From an uncultured Treponema sp. (GTDB taxonomy: Bacteria > Spirochaetota > Spirochaetia > Treponematales > Treponemataceae), in the NCBI GenBank assembly GCA_946535985.1, contig CAMNDY010000007.1:1-64000 (forward strand): DNA of 64,000 nucleotides. Reading direction: 5' to 3'. The notes beneath the pieces were generated by a model. That model was given only the letters and a program-made list of their open reading frames with translations, searched no databases and was not told the origin of the DNA. The position numbers were made by a program, and so were the translations under genes. This document shows positions 41,718-49,876 of this stretch, piece after piece (within the stretch, counting starts at the first letter, position 1; each line of letters opens with the position of its first letter).

Positions 41718-42386
41718 TTATTTTTTCTTTTCCACAAGTGCGTAACTTTGTCGGGTCAGGTCGCAGAGTTTTTCAAAATTGGTGACTGCGGTGAGGAGGA
41801 TGGTGATCCAGTATTTTTTGTTCATGTGGTAGGCGGGGAAAATAGATTTCTGGTCTACAAGCTGCGGGATTTGCTCAGGGTCGGCTTTGAGGTTTACGAC
41901 CCAGACGGGTTCTTTGCTTGCAAAACCAAGGTTTTTGAATTTGATTTTCATTACAAGGGCAAACCATTTTTGATTAGGGCAGCGGAAGACTGTGCTTGTT
42001 GTGTCGCCGTCGTCGGACCAGGGGGTGTCGCCTGGGGCATTTAATTTTGTATTCAAAAAGTTGATGTAGGCCGGGTGCAGGTCTGTGCTTGTAAAACAGG
42101 TGGTGCGGATTTTTTCTATAAGGGCCTGGACTTCTTCGCGTAGCTTTCCTACAAAGGCGCCGTGGGCAGAAGGAACATCAAAGAGGATGTATTTTTCATT
42201 GGTGGAACTTTCGTAAACCTGGGCGGTCAGTTTTTGATTTTTGATATCCAGGGTTATGAGGGCGTAAAAATCTTTTTCCTGAAGGGGACTTTGTAAAACA
42301 AGGGTGTTTTGGGTTTGGGTAAAGCCGTAAATGAGGAGCTTGTCTTTTTGAGGAAGCGAAGTGTTGAGGATATGACTAAAGTCCAT
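41718..42386 (-). CDS. MmcQ/YjbR family protein
   Basis: 222 residues. The C-terminal 100 residues match MmcQ/YjbR, a small fold related to CyaY: WFALVMKIKF, VWVVNLKADPEQIPQLVDQ and FPAYHMNKKYWITILL. The N-terminal half is a separate region of unknown type, making this longer than the usual 110-120 residues. Biochemical role unsettled; some members bind DNA. ATG 42386 is chosen as the first Met outside an AT/GC-poor leader. Confidence 0.82.
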   Translation of the reverse strand: MDFSHILNTSLPQKDKLLIYGFTQTQNTLVLQSPLQEKDFYALITLDIKNQKLTAQVYESSTNEKYILFDVPSAHGAFVGKLREEVQALIEKIRTTCFTSTDLHPAYINFLNTKLNAPGDTPWSDDGDTTSTVFRCPNQKWFALVMKIKFKNLGFASKEPVWVVNLKADPEQIPQLVDQKSIFPAYHMNKKYWITILLTAVTNFEKLCDLTRQSYALVEKKK

Positions 42387-42487
42387 GAAGTTATTATAGC
42401 ATAAAAGGCGGCGGGGCAAAATGTATTTTTATTTGTGAAAAGGTGGATTGTGGGTTATAATTTGTTAAACGATTAACAAAAAGGGCT

Positions 42488-42554
42488 GTCATTCCCGTGC
42501 TTGACACGGGAATCTCATAAATAAAGAGATTGTCGGGTCAAGCCTGACAATGAC
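42488..42554. repeat. Pair of family A repeats
   Basis: GTCATTCCCGTG..CACGGGAATCT (42488-42515) and AGATTGTCGGG..TGACAATGAC (42528-42554), back to back with a 12-base spacer. The same composite layout occurs inside the DUF763 gene at 48783-48849. Confidence 0.8.
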
Positions 42555-42574
42555 AAAGTTCGAAAGGAAATTAT

Positions 42575-44239
42575 ATGCCAATGACCGAAATGCCAAAAAT
42601 CACTGCTGTGCCGGGTGGAAAAATCTGGACTCATACTTTTGAAAAATTTAAGGTTACTGTTTATGTGCCAGACAATGATTTAATGGACGATGTTCTCAAC
42701 TACGGTTTTATTGCACCTTACCTTTTGATTTTTGCCGAGCAGGATTATTCCAGCGACTTTGCCGGGGCTGTGGAATTTGCACGAAAAAATAACTTTGAGC
42801 AGATTGCTAAAAAATATGGTACAAGCGTTGTGTATATTTATCCTGTTGCAGAGGGCGGCTGGAAAAATGCAGCGGCGGATTTGTTCAGTGAAATTCTTTC
42901 TAATTCAAAGATCCATGAATATTATGAAGACGGAGTTGTAAAGTTTTATAACCGTTTTACAAAGACGCTCGAAGCCTATTATATCCGCGGTGGGATTTTT
43001 CACACAAATCTTTATGGTTTTGGCCAGGGTGCAGATTATATTGCCGCAAACTGTATAAATCATTTTGAAGGTGACGGCCTTTGGGGCAAGGCAGATTGCG
43101 CTCCGGTTGCCTGTATACTGACAGACTTGAGTGAAGGGGCTAAAATTAAGGTAGATGCCGACGATATACCAGTAGTATCTTATAGAAACACTGGTGCTGC
43201 AAACGAAATTTTTAAACAAAAATGCAAATATTTCCTTGAAAAAGAGACTCCAGATATTTATGCAGACTTTGAAGGCTTTGTAAAACAGTTCCGCCGAATG
43301 CTTGGTCAGCTTGAATTAGATCCTGATCTTGAAAAAGAGGGAATGAAAATTGAACCTGCAGTTGTAGAAGTAAAAACTTCGCCGGATAATATGGGAATTG
43401 ATAAGGGTACGCTTGAACATAAAATCGGTTATTTTGCATTTTATAACAAAGACATTTTTGAAAAAGGACCAGCTCCTCTGCTGCTTGCTTTCCATGGTGG
43501 GGGAGATTCAGCCTTTTATATTTCTTATATTTCCGGCTGGGCAAATATTGCACACAGACACAACTTCCTTCTTGTTGCCGTGGAACATCATTTGAACAGC
43601 ACCGCGACAGAAATGGTGGAGCTTGTGGAGCATCTTAAAAAAGTTTACAACATAGACCCAACCCGCATTTATGCAACAGGCTTCTCAATGGGCGGAATAA
43701 AAACTTGGGATATTATTCAAGAGTATCCGGAACTGATAGCTGCCGCCGCTCCAATGGACGCTACTGTAGACATCGGTGAAAATGTTTATTTTTCAAAAAT
43801 CGACAAGCCGGTAAATACAAGTGTAAGCGTTCCGATTTTCTATGCAGCCGGTGAACAGACTCCTTTAGCAGAGCTTCCATATCAGGAGCAAAAGTGTATA
43901 AACCGAATGGCCTATGCCCTTAAATTAAACGGGGCAACGAAAGAGTACAATGTAAAGCTGGAAGAAAAGGATAAGTGGCAGAATAAACTCTGGGGCGTTG
44001 ATGGTGACTACACAAGCTTTGTCATTGATCCTGCCCGCAAAGGTAAGCTTACAATGCATTTCTTTACCCGCGCCGACGGCAAGTGCTGGAACATTTTTGC
44101 CGGCATAGACAATCAGGGCCACGAATGCCGCCCTCACACCTGCGAATACGCCTGGAGATTTTTGAGCAATTTTTCCCGCGACCCAGACGGTACCATTGGT
44201 GGAGGTGATTTTGAAGAAATCAAAACTTCTCTTATGTAA
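42575..44239 (+). CDS. Double alpha/beta-hydrolase, putative esterase
   Basis: 554 residues, no signal peptide. The C-terminal half is an esterase-like hydrolase: oxyanion region PLLLAFHGGGDS, nucleophile elbow GFSMGG (Ser at about residue 370), and a likely catalytic His in the final region near HECRPHTCEYAWRF. The N-terminal half looks like a second hydrolase fold whose elbow reads YGFGQGADYIA, with Gly where the Ser should be, so it is probably inactive. Similar to feruloyl or polyhydroxybutyrate-depolymerase-type esterases by pattern. The substrate is unknown, but sugar esters would suit the neighbours. Confidence 0.75.
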   Translation: MPMTEMPKITAVPGGKIWTHTFEKFKVTVYVPDNDLMDDVLNYGFIAPYLLIFAEQDYSSDFAGAVEFARKNNFEQIAKKYGTSVVYIYPVAEGGWKNAAADLFSEILSNSKIHEYYEDGVVKFYNRFTKTLEAYYIRGGIFHTNLYGFGQGADYIAANCINHFEGDGLWGKADCAPVACILTDLSEGAKIKVDADDIPVVSYRNTGAANEIFKQKCKYFLEKETPDIYADFEGFVKQFRRMLGQLELDPDLEKEGMKIEPAVVEVKTSPDNMGIDKGTLEHKIGYFAFYNKDIFEKGPAPLLLAFHGGGDSAFYISYISGWANIAHRHNFLLVAVEHHLNSTATEMVELVEHLKKVYNIDPTRIYATGFSMGGIKTWDIIQEYPELIAAAAPMDATVDIGENVYFSKIDKPVNTSVSVPIFYAAGEQTPLAELPYQEQKCINRMAYALKLNGATKEYNVKLEEKDKWQNKLWGVDGDYTSFVIDPARKGKLTMHFFTRADGKCWNIFAGIDNQGHECRPHTCEYAWRFLSNFSRDPDGTIGGGDFEEIKTSLM

Positions 44240-44282
44240 TTAAACGCTGGTTATTAGAAAAAAATATCGTTATTTAAAATTC

Positions 44283-44311
44283 TAGACAATTGAAAATATA
44301 TGTCTCATAAT
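44283..44311 (+). promoter_or_regulatory. Promoter of the large lipoprotein gene
   Basis: TAGACA (44283-44288), 17 bases, CATAAT (44306-44311). Transcription would begin at about 44318, exactly at the chosen ATG. Confidence 0.45.
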
Positions 44312-44317
44312 GATACT

Positions 44318-47077
44318 ATGAAAACTTTCCATAAAAAACTGTCCGGAATTATTCTCCTTCTTCTCGTTTTTTTTACTTCTTGTGAAAATTTTAATGATGG
44401 TTCTAAAATCAAAAAAGAAATTGAAGATACTATTGCTTATAATAATTACCCCTTTTATACAATCAGCTTTGATTATCCGGAAAGTACCGGAGTAATGCGT
44501 TCTCCTGGCGGTAATGAAATTTCTAAAAAATTGACCGATTCTTTTACACTGTGGTTTGATCCTTCTACAGGCTATGAATTTATTTCCTGGAAAATAATTG
44601 ATGCAGATACAAAAGAAGAAATTCAAAATGGTGAATATCTTACTCTTGAAAATATTGATCAGGCACAAACAACCTGTACCTTTACAAAAGCGCCTGCAAA
44701 AAATACAAAGTTTTGTCTTATTCCTTTAATTGCAGAACGTCCTCAAATTATTTTTAATTCACCGGTTTCTTTAAGCACTTTAAAAGATTCTCGCATCCAG
44801 GTTCTTTTTGATCATGATATGGATCCATATTCAATTTATTATACAGAGGCAGAAATTGATGAATTAAAAAAATCAGGAGTTGAGGAAAAAGATTTTCTTC
44901 CACCAATAAGCGATGCTAATCAAAATCATTATGGTTATAAAAAGGCTGAAGAGATTTTCTTTAAAAATATCTTAATTAAAAATGGAAAAACAGGAGAAAA
45001 TATTAATAATTGTTTTAGCCAGCCAATTTTTGAAAATACCAGAAGTCTTACTATTCCTGTAAAAGAAAAAAACTCTCTCGAAGATTTTACACAAGTTTTT
45101 GTTACAATTGAAAGAGGATTTTATTATACAGAAAAAACTAAAGCTACAGATTTGCAAAAACCTGTACAAATGGCAGATAAAAAAAGCTGGATGTATCAGG
45201 TAAATAATAGAACAGATTCCCAACCTTTAATTATCCCTCATGTTGGCAATAAAGATCAATTTTTTGTAAAGCTTTCTGATGAAACAGAAATAAATCAGAT
45301 TCCTTGGTTAGGTAATATTAGTGAAAGTTTTGCAAACATAAAATATGTTAAAGACAATAAATTGAAGCTTGATATTCAGGTACAGGAAGAGGAAAGTGGT
45401 TCAGGACCGGAAAATTGCTTTGAACTTTATGCAACCAAACTTTTTGATGGAGCATATAATGATTTAAGAGTTTGGGAAAACAATAAAATCATTAGTCCGG
45501 AATATTATAAAAATCCTTGTAAGCTTGATTATCAGATATTAACTTCGGATGCCGGTTTGTTTAAAGGGATAGTAGATTTATCTGATTTAGGTGTTGATTC
45601 AGATGGAGTCTATAATTTGTATTGTGTTTTCTATGATAAAAGTGGAAATAGATCTGAATATCCAACAGCCACAGGAAACACAACTTTTTATTTTGCGGTA
45701 GATAATACTTTAAAGATGGCTGAGCCTGTAATTACCGATGAAAGTGTTTCTGAGATAAAGTTTAAAATTTCATGGACACCTTGTATAGATTTGAAAGAGA
45801 CAGTAATTCGTTATAAAAAAGAAAATGAAGAAATTTGGTCAGAACCTTTTATAATCGGACGTGTAGAAAATTATAAAATATTTACAGGTCTTGAGAATAC
45901 AACAACATATGATTTTGAAATTACATATTTTGATTTTGCCGGAAATAAAAAAATATATAATAAGAAGCAGACTTCAGATGAATGGGTTCTTCAAATAAAT
46001 GGGCAACCTTTAAAAACTTTATATAGAGTTGGAGAAAGCTTTAACAAGCAAGGGCTTTCTGTAAAATTAAAAAATGTATTAACAAATGAAGAAATTGAAA
46101 TTAACGAAAACTTATGGAATGTAGATTTAGATTTAACAAAAGGTGGAATTAATAAAAACGGATATATTACTTATAATTATAAGGATTCAATAAAAACAAC
46201 AAAAATTCTTACCAGTTTTAATGTAATGGAAGAAGATGCACTTACAGAAGAAATAATTAGTATTGATAAATGGAATTATAAGTTTGGAGATTTTCCACAA
46301 ACAATTGCAGAACATCAGGAAGATTCCTTTTATACAGAAAATCCTGTTTATAATGATTGCTGGTACTTGGGAGCAGATGGATATTTTTATGAAAAATGTT
46401 TGGAAAATGGTAGCGATCTTGTGAGAGAAAAATATAGCAATGGTTCTTTAGTTTTACAAAGTGATTCTAACAGTTATAAATATTTTAAAGTAGAACCTAT
46501 AGAGTGGACAATTATATGGACTCTAAAAGAATCAGAAACAATTTTCAAGTTTATACCAAAGAGAGTTCTTGTAGAAAAGCATTCTTATTATTTGAATTCT
46601 GATGAAAGAAATATTAATGGAAAAGCAATAAAACCAAATGATTATAAATATTCAACATTAAGGGCTTATCTTAATGGATCCTATGAAGAAGATGATACAC
46701 AGGAAAAAACTTATGAAGGAAAAGGCTTTTTACAAAAGGCCTTTACAACAGGGGCTTTGAATCATATTCTACAAAAACCTGTTGAATTCTATGGCCTTAA
46801 CGAAGAAGGAGTAACAAAACCTTTATCTACAAATGATAAAATATTTTTATTAAGCAAGAATGAATCTAAGCTATTACAAAATATCACTGTTTCTGATTAT
46901 GCATTAGCAAAGGGGCACGATCACGAAGATTATTGTGGTTGGACACATGACAGTGGAAATGATGATCGTGTTTACTCTTTTACTTATGAAAGTGATCAAG
47001 AACAGCTTGAACTGGTTACAGAAAAAAGAAGCATTATTCCAGGAATATTTGTTGATATACAAATAGAGGTATATTAA
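44318..47077 (+). CDS. Large multi-domain surface lipoprotein
   Basis: 919 residues. Signal with lipobox FFTSC, then a beta-rich N-terminal part (SFTLWFDPSTGYEFISWKI) as in other Treponema surface proteins. A fibronectin type III-like domain follows (about 465-555, SWTPCIDLKETVIRYKKENE, TTTYDFEITYFDFAG), then a group 3 bacterial Ig-like domain (YRVGESFNKQGLSVKL), and a C-terminal DUF6273-like domain (EPIEWTIIW, LLSKNESKLL, DYCGWTHDSGNDDRVYS). Probably exposed and binding rather than catalytic. ATG 44318 is preferred over 44300 because the putative promoter spans the latter. It overlaps the convergent DUF3737 gene by 4 bases. Confidence 0.75.
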   Translation: MKTFHKKLSGIILLLLVFFTSCENFNDGSKIKKEIEDTIAYNNYPFYTISFDYPESTGVMRSPGGNEISKKLTDSFTLWFDPSTGYEFISWKIIDADTKEEIQNGEYLTLENIDQAQTTCTFTKAPAKNTKFCLIPLIAERPQIIFNSPVSLSTLKDSRIQVLFDHDMDPYSIYYTEAEIDELKKSGVEEKDFLPPISDANQNHYGYKKAEEIFFKNILIKNGKTGENINNCFSQPIFENTRSLTIPVKEKNSLEDFTQVFVTIERGFYYTEKTKATDLQKPVQMADKKSWMYQVNNRTDSQPLIIPHVGNKDQFFVKLSDETEINQIPWLGNISESFANIKYVKDNKLKLDIQVQEEESGSGPENCFELYATKLFDGAYNDLRVWENNKIISPEYYKNPCKLDYQILTSDAGLFKGIVDLSDLGVDSDGVYNLYCVFYDKSGNRSEYPTATGNTTFYFAVDNTLKMAEPVITDESVSEIKFKISWTPCIDLKETVIRYKKENEEIWSEPFIIGRVENYKIFTGLENTTTYDFEITYFDFAGNKKIYNKKQTSDEWVLQINGQPLKTLYRVGESFNKQGLSVKLKNVLTNEEIEINENLWNVDLDLTKGGINKNGYITYNYKDSIKTTKILTSFNVMEEDALTEEIISIDKWNYKFGDFPQTIAEHQEDSFYTENPVYNDCWYLGADGYFYEKCLENGSDLVREKYSNGSLVLQSDSNSYKYFKVEPIEWTIIWTLKESETIFKFIPKRVLVEKHSYYLNSDERNINGKAIKPNDYKYSTLRAYLNGSYEEDDTQEKTYEGKGFLQKAFTTGALNHILQKPVEFYGLNEEGVTKPLSTNDKIFLLSKNESKLLQNITVSDYALAKGHDHEDYCGWTHDSGNDDRVYSFTYESDQEQLELVTEKRSIIPGIFVDIQIEVY

Positions 47078-47919
47078 ATAAAAATAATTTTACACTTCCC
47101 CTTTTCTGTGGTAATCACCTGATTCATATTTTCATCATCCCCCGCTTTTGGAAGAATGATTTTTCCTGAGGCGGGATTTTTTATTGAAACAAGGGGTGCT
47201 GTGAGTGTGGCGTGCACCGACGACTTTTCAAAAGCCAGGTCTGCATCATCAAGCCGGCAGTTTATAAGGCGCAGATTTTTGCAGTAGCAGAAGGGCTGGG
47301 TTCCGCTGATGGTGCAATTTTCGAAAGTAAGATTTTCTGAATACCAGCCGATGTACTCGCCTTTGATTTTGCAGTTTTTGATGGTCACATTTTTTGCGTG
47401 CCAGAAGGCGTCTTTTGTATCAAGCTGGGAATCAAGCACGCTGGACTTTCGCATGTATTGAAAAGAATATTTTCCGGTAAGGTTTAAGTTTTCTATTGTA
47501 ACGTTTTTTGTGTTCATCAAAAAATATTCGCTGGTGGTGCTGCTATTTTTAATTGCCAGCTTGTTTGTAGACCAGCCGAATTCCGGAGAAACAATATCAC
47601 ATTCATTTATAAAAACATTGGAGCATTCGCGCACAGCCTTAATGCCATGCAAAATGGAATGCTGAATAATCAGGTTTTTTGAATACCAGAGGGCTGCCCG
47701 GCAATTTTCGGTCATTTCGCAGTTTACGATTGTCGTATCATTATTATGCCAGAAAGGATAACGCAGATTAAAATAACAATGCTCGGCTACAATATCGCTG
47801 CTCTCTTTAAAGGCACTTTCGCCGTCTGCAGGCCCGTCAAAGCGGCAGTTTCGCGCAATCACACCCCGAGAATCATATAAAGCTCTTTCCTGATCATATT
47901 CCTGATTTTCAATTTCCAT
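47074..47919 (-). CDS. DUF3737 family protein, right-handed beta-helix
   Basis: 281 residues built from short repeats of the form (N/D)-x-x-(I/F)-x-N-C-x-(I/F), such as NVTIKNCKIKGEY, NLTFENCTISGT and NVFINECDIVSP, giving a parallel beta-helix as in pectin-acting enzymes. The start MEIENQEYDQERALYDSRG is the DUF3737 signature. No signal peptide. Function unknown. Confidence 0.85.
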   Translation of the reverse strand: MEIENQEYDQERALYDSRGVIARNCRFDGPADGESAFKESSDIVAEHCYFNLRYPFWHNNDTTIVNCEMTENCRAALWYSKNLIIQHSILHGIKAVRECSNVFINECDIVSPEFGWSTNKLAIKNSSTTSEYFLMNTKNVTIENLNLTGKYSFQYMRKSSVLDSQLDTKDAFWHAKNVTIKNCKIKGEYIGWYSENLTFENCTISGTQPFCYCKNLRLINCRLDDADLAFEKSSVHATLTAPLVSIKNPASGKIILPKAGDDENMNQVITTEKGKCKIIFI

Positions 47920-48024
47920 ACTTTAAATATAACGAATCTCTATTAAAAAAAGTAGTGAAAATATATATAGATTTAGAATAATTTTGACATAACCTTTAGT
48001 TCAAAAATATGTTATAATATTTTC

Positions 48025-49410
48025 ATGCCTCGAAACTCCGGACATGCAGATCTTCCTCTTCATACGGGTACAGTGCCGCGTTGGCTGGCCGACAGAATGA
48101 TGGTGCTTGGTACGCTCATCACAGAATCTCTGGTGGAAAATTTTGGACCTGATGAAGTTCTTGTGCGTCTGAGCGATCCCCTCTGGTTTCAGTCCTTTGG
48201 CGCGGTTATGGGTATGGACTGGCACAGCTCCGGAATTACCACAAGCGTTATGTATGCTCTTAAGCGTGGGCTCAATCCCAGGGCAAAGGAGCTTGGCATT
48301 TATGTCTGCGGAGGCCGGGGAAAATATTCTCGCATGACACCGGACGAGCTTCTCCAGATTGCAGGACAGGAAGGCTTAAATGGAGACGAGCTGGTCCGTA
48401 ACAGTAAGCTTGTTGCCAAGGTAGATAACAATGCCGTGCAGGATGGCTTTCAGCTTTATCAGCATAATTTTATTTTAACGCGCAGCGGGCAGTGGGCCGT
48501 TGTTCAACAGGGAATGAATACCGCAGAAAAAAAGGCCCGCCGTTATCACTGGTGTTCGTCGGACCTTCGTTCTTTTGTGGAGGAGCCGCACACCGCAGTA
48601 GTTGGAGATAATCGTGGAAAGATTTTGAACCTCACCGACAAAAAAGCTGATGGGGCGCGCAATTCAATTCTTGAAATGTCTCATGAAAACCCCGAGCGCA
48701 TGATAAAAGAAATTGAGCAGATTGGTAAACCGGCGAGTGAGATTATTTTGCTCCAGGGAGGGACGGTTTCAAAGAAAACTGTGTCATTCCCGGGCTCGAC
48801 CCGGGAATCTCTTTTTGAGAGAGATTGTCGGGTCAAGCCCGACAATGACAGGCAGTTGTCTGAGAATGACATAATCCAGGGTACTCTCTTCCCCGAGTTA
48901 GAAGAAACTAACACCCCAAGCCAAATCCAATCTACTGGCCGCTCCATCATCATGCCTGCCCACCACGACGTACAGGCTCAGGATGTAGACCTCAAGCGTT
49001 TAGGCGGAGTGTTAGCCACAGCTTACGAAAGTCAGCCACAAGATTTTGAAAGCCTGCTGCTTACCCCTGGACTTGGCCCGCGTACTCTTCAGTCCCTTGC
49101 ACTTGTAAGCGAAGTAATTTACGGAACCCCAAGCCGCTTTACCGATCCGGCCCGATTCAGCTTTGCACACGGTGGCAAGGACGGACATCCTTTCCCGGTT
49201 CCTCTTAAGATTTACGATGAGTCAATCCGGATGCTGCGGGACAGCATAGAAAAATCAAAGCTTGGGTACAAAGATAAATCGGATTGTATACGCCGTCTGC
49301 ACGAAACGGCGCTGAACATAGAAAAAAACTGCGCTCCACAGGTAGACTTTGATGCTGCCATAAAGTTTGAGCGCCAGCATAGTAAAGAATGGGATGGTAA
49401 AACCGTATGA
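48025..49410 (+). CDS. DUF763 family protein carrying an inserted repeat pair
   Basis: 461 residues. The N-terminus SGHADLPLHTGTVPRWLADR and segments AVMGMDWHSSGITTSVMYAL, YVCGGRGKYSRMTP, HNFILTRSGQWAVVQQGMN and YHWCSSDLRSFVEEPH define DUF763, a family of unknown function seen in many bacteria and archaea. Residues about 253-275 are the translation of a back-to-back family A repeat pair in frame, so the gene stays open. The last 4 bases overlap the Nudix start. No Shine-Dalgarno is obvious. Confidence 0.88.
   Translation: MPRNSGHADLPLHTGTVPRWLADRMMVLGTLITESLVENFGPDEVLVRLSDPLWFQSFGAVMGMDWHSSGITTSVMYALKRGLNPRAKELGIYVCGGRGKYSRMTPDELLQIAGQEGLNGDELVRNSKLVAKVDNNAVQDGFQLYQHNFILTRSGQWAVVQQGMNTAEKKARRYHWCSSDLRSFVEEPHTAVVGDNRGKILNLTDKKADGARNSILEMSHENPERMIKEIEQIGKPASEIILLQGGTVSKKTVSFPGSTRESLFERDCRVKPDNDRQLSENDIIQGTLFPELEETNTPSQIQSTGRSIIMPAHHDVQAQDVDLKRLGGVLATAYESQPQDFESLLLTPGLGPRTLQSLALVSEVIYGTPSRFTDPARFSFAHGGKDGHPFPVPLKIYDESIRMLRDSIEKSKLGYKDKSDCIRRLHETALNIEKNCAPQVDFDAAIKFERQHSKEWDGKTV
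48783..48849. repeat. Back-to-back family A repeats inside the DUF763 gene
   Basis: GTCATTCCCGGG..CCCGGGAATCT (48783-48810) and AGATTGTCGGG..CCCGACAATGAC (48822-48849) with an 11-base spacer, read in frame by the host gene as SFPGSTRESLF and RDCRVKPDND. Confidence 0.9.
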
Positions 49411-49874
49411 CAAAAGAAGAAGAAAACAAGACAAACTGGAGCCAATCTGTTGCAGGCGTCTGCATAAAAGACGGCAAGGTTCTGCTCGCAAGACACACCT
49501 ATGGCAACGGAAAAGGCATGCTCATAATTCCAGGTGGCTACGTTCAGTTTGGCGAGATTCCCCAGGAAACTTTGGTCCGGGAATACCTTGAAGAAACCGG
49601 TGTTACAGTAAAAGCCACAAAGCTTTTGGGAATGCGTTTTAGCGACAAAGACTGGTACGCAGTTTTTGCAGCCGATTACGTAGAAGGCCAACCTCGTTCC
49701 GATGGTGATGAAAACAGCGAAGTTATCTGGATGCCTGTAGAAGAAGCGCTAAAAGACCCGACTGTTCCAGGTCTTACAAAAACCATGATAGAAAAGGCCG
49801 TGAAGGGAAACGGTTTTGAAATCACTCCATACGAAACAAAAACCCCGGGAAGACATCTTTTTACTTTGAAATAA
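49407..49874 (+). CDS. Nudix hydrolase
   Basis: 155 residues. Complete Nudix box GGYVQFGEIPQETLVREYLE followed by ETGV (G-x5-E-x7-REU-x-EE-x-GU), near residues 46-68. It hydrolyses a nucleoside diphosphate linked to some moiety; the exact substrate is unknown. Its ATG overlaps the DUF763 stop (ATGA), so it is translationally coupled. The helicase gene begins 2 bases after its stop. Confidence 0.92.
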   Translation: MTKEEENKTNWSQSVAGVCIKDGKVLLARHTYGNGKGMLIIPGGYVQFGEIPQETLVREYLEETGVTVKATKLLGMRFSDKDWYAVFAADYVEGQPRSDGDENSEVIWMPVEEALKDPTVPGLTKTMIEKAVKGNGFEITPYETKTPGRHLFTLK

Positions 49875-49876
49875 AA

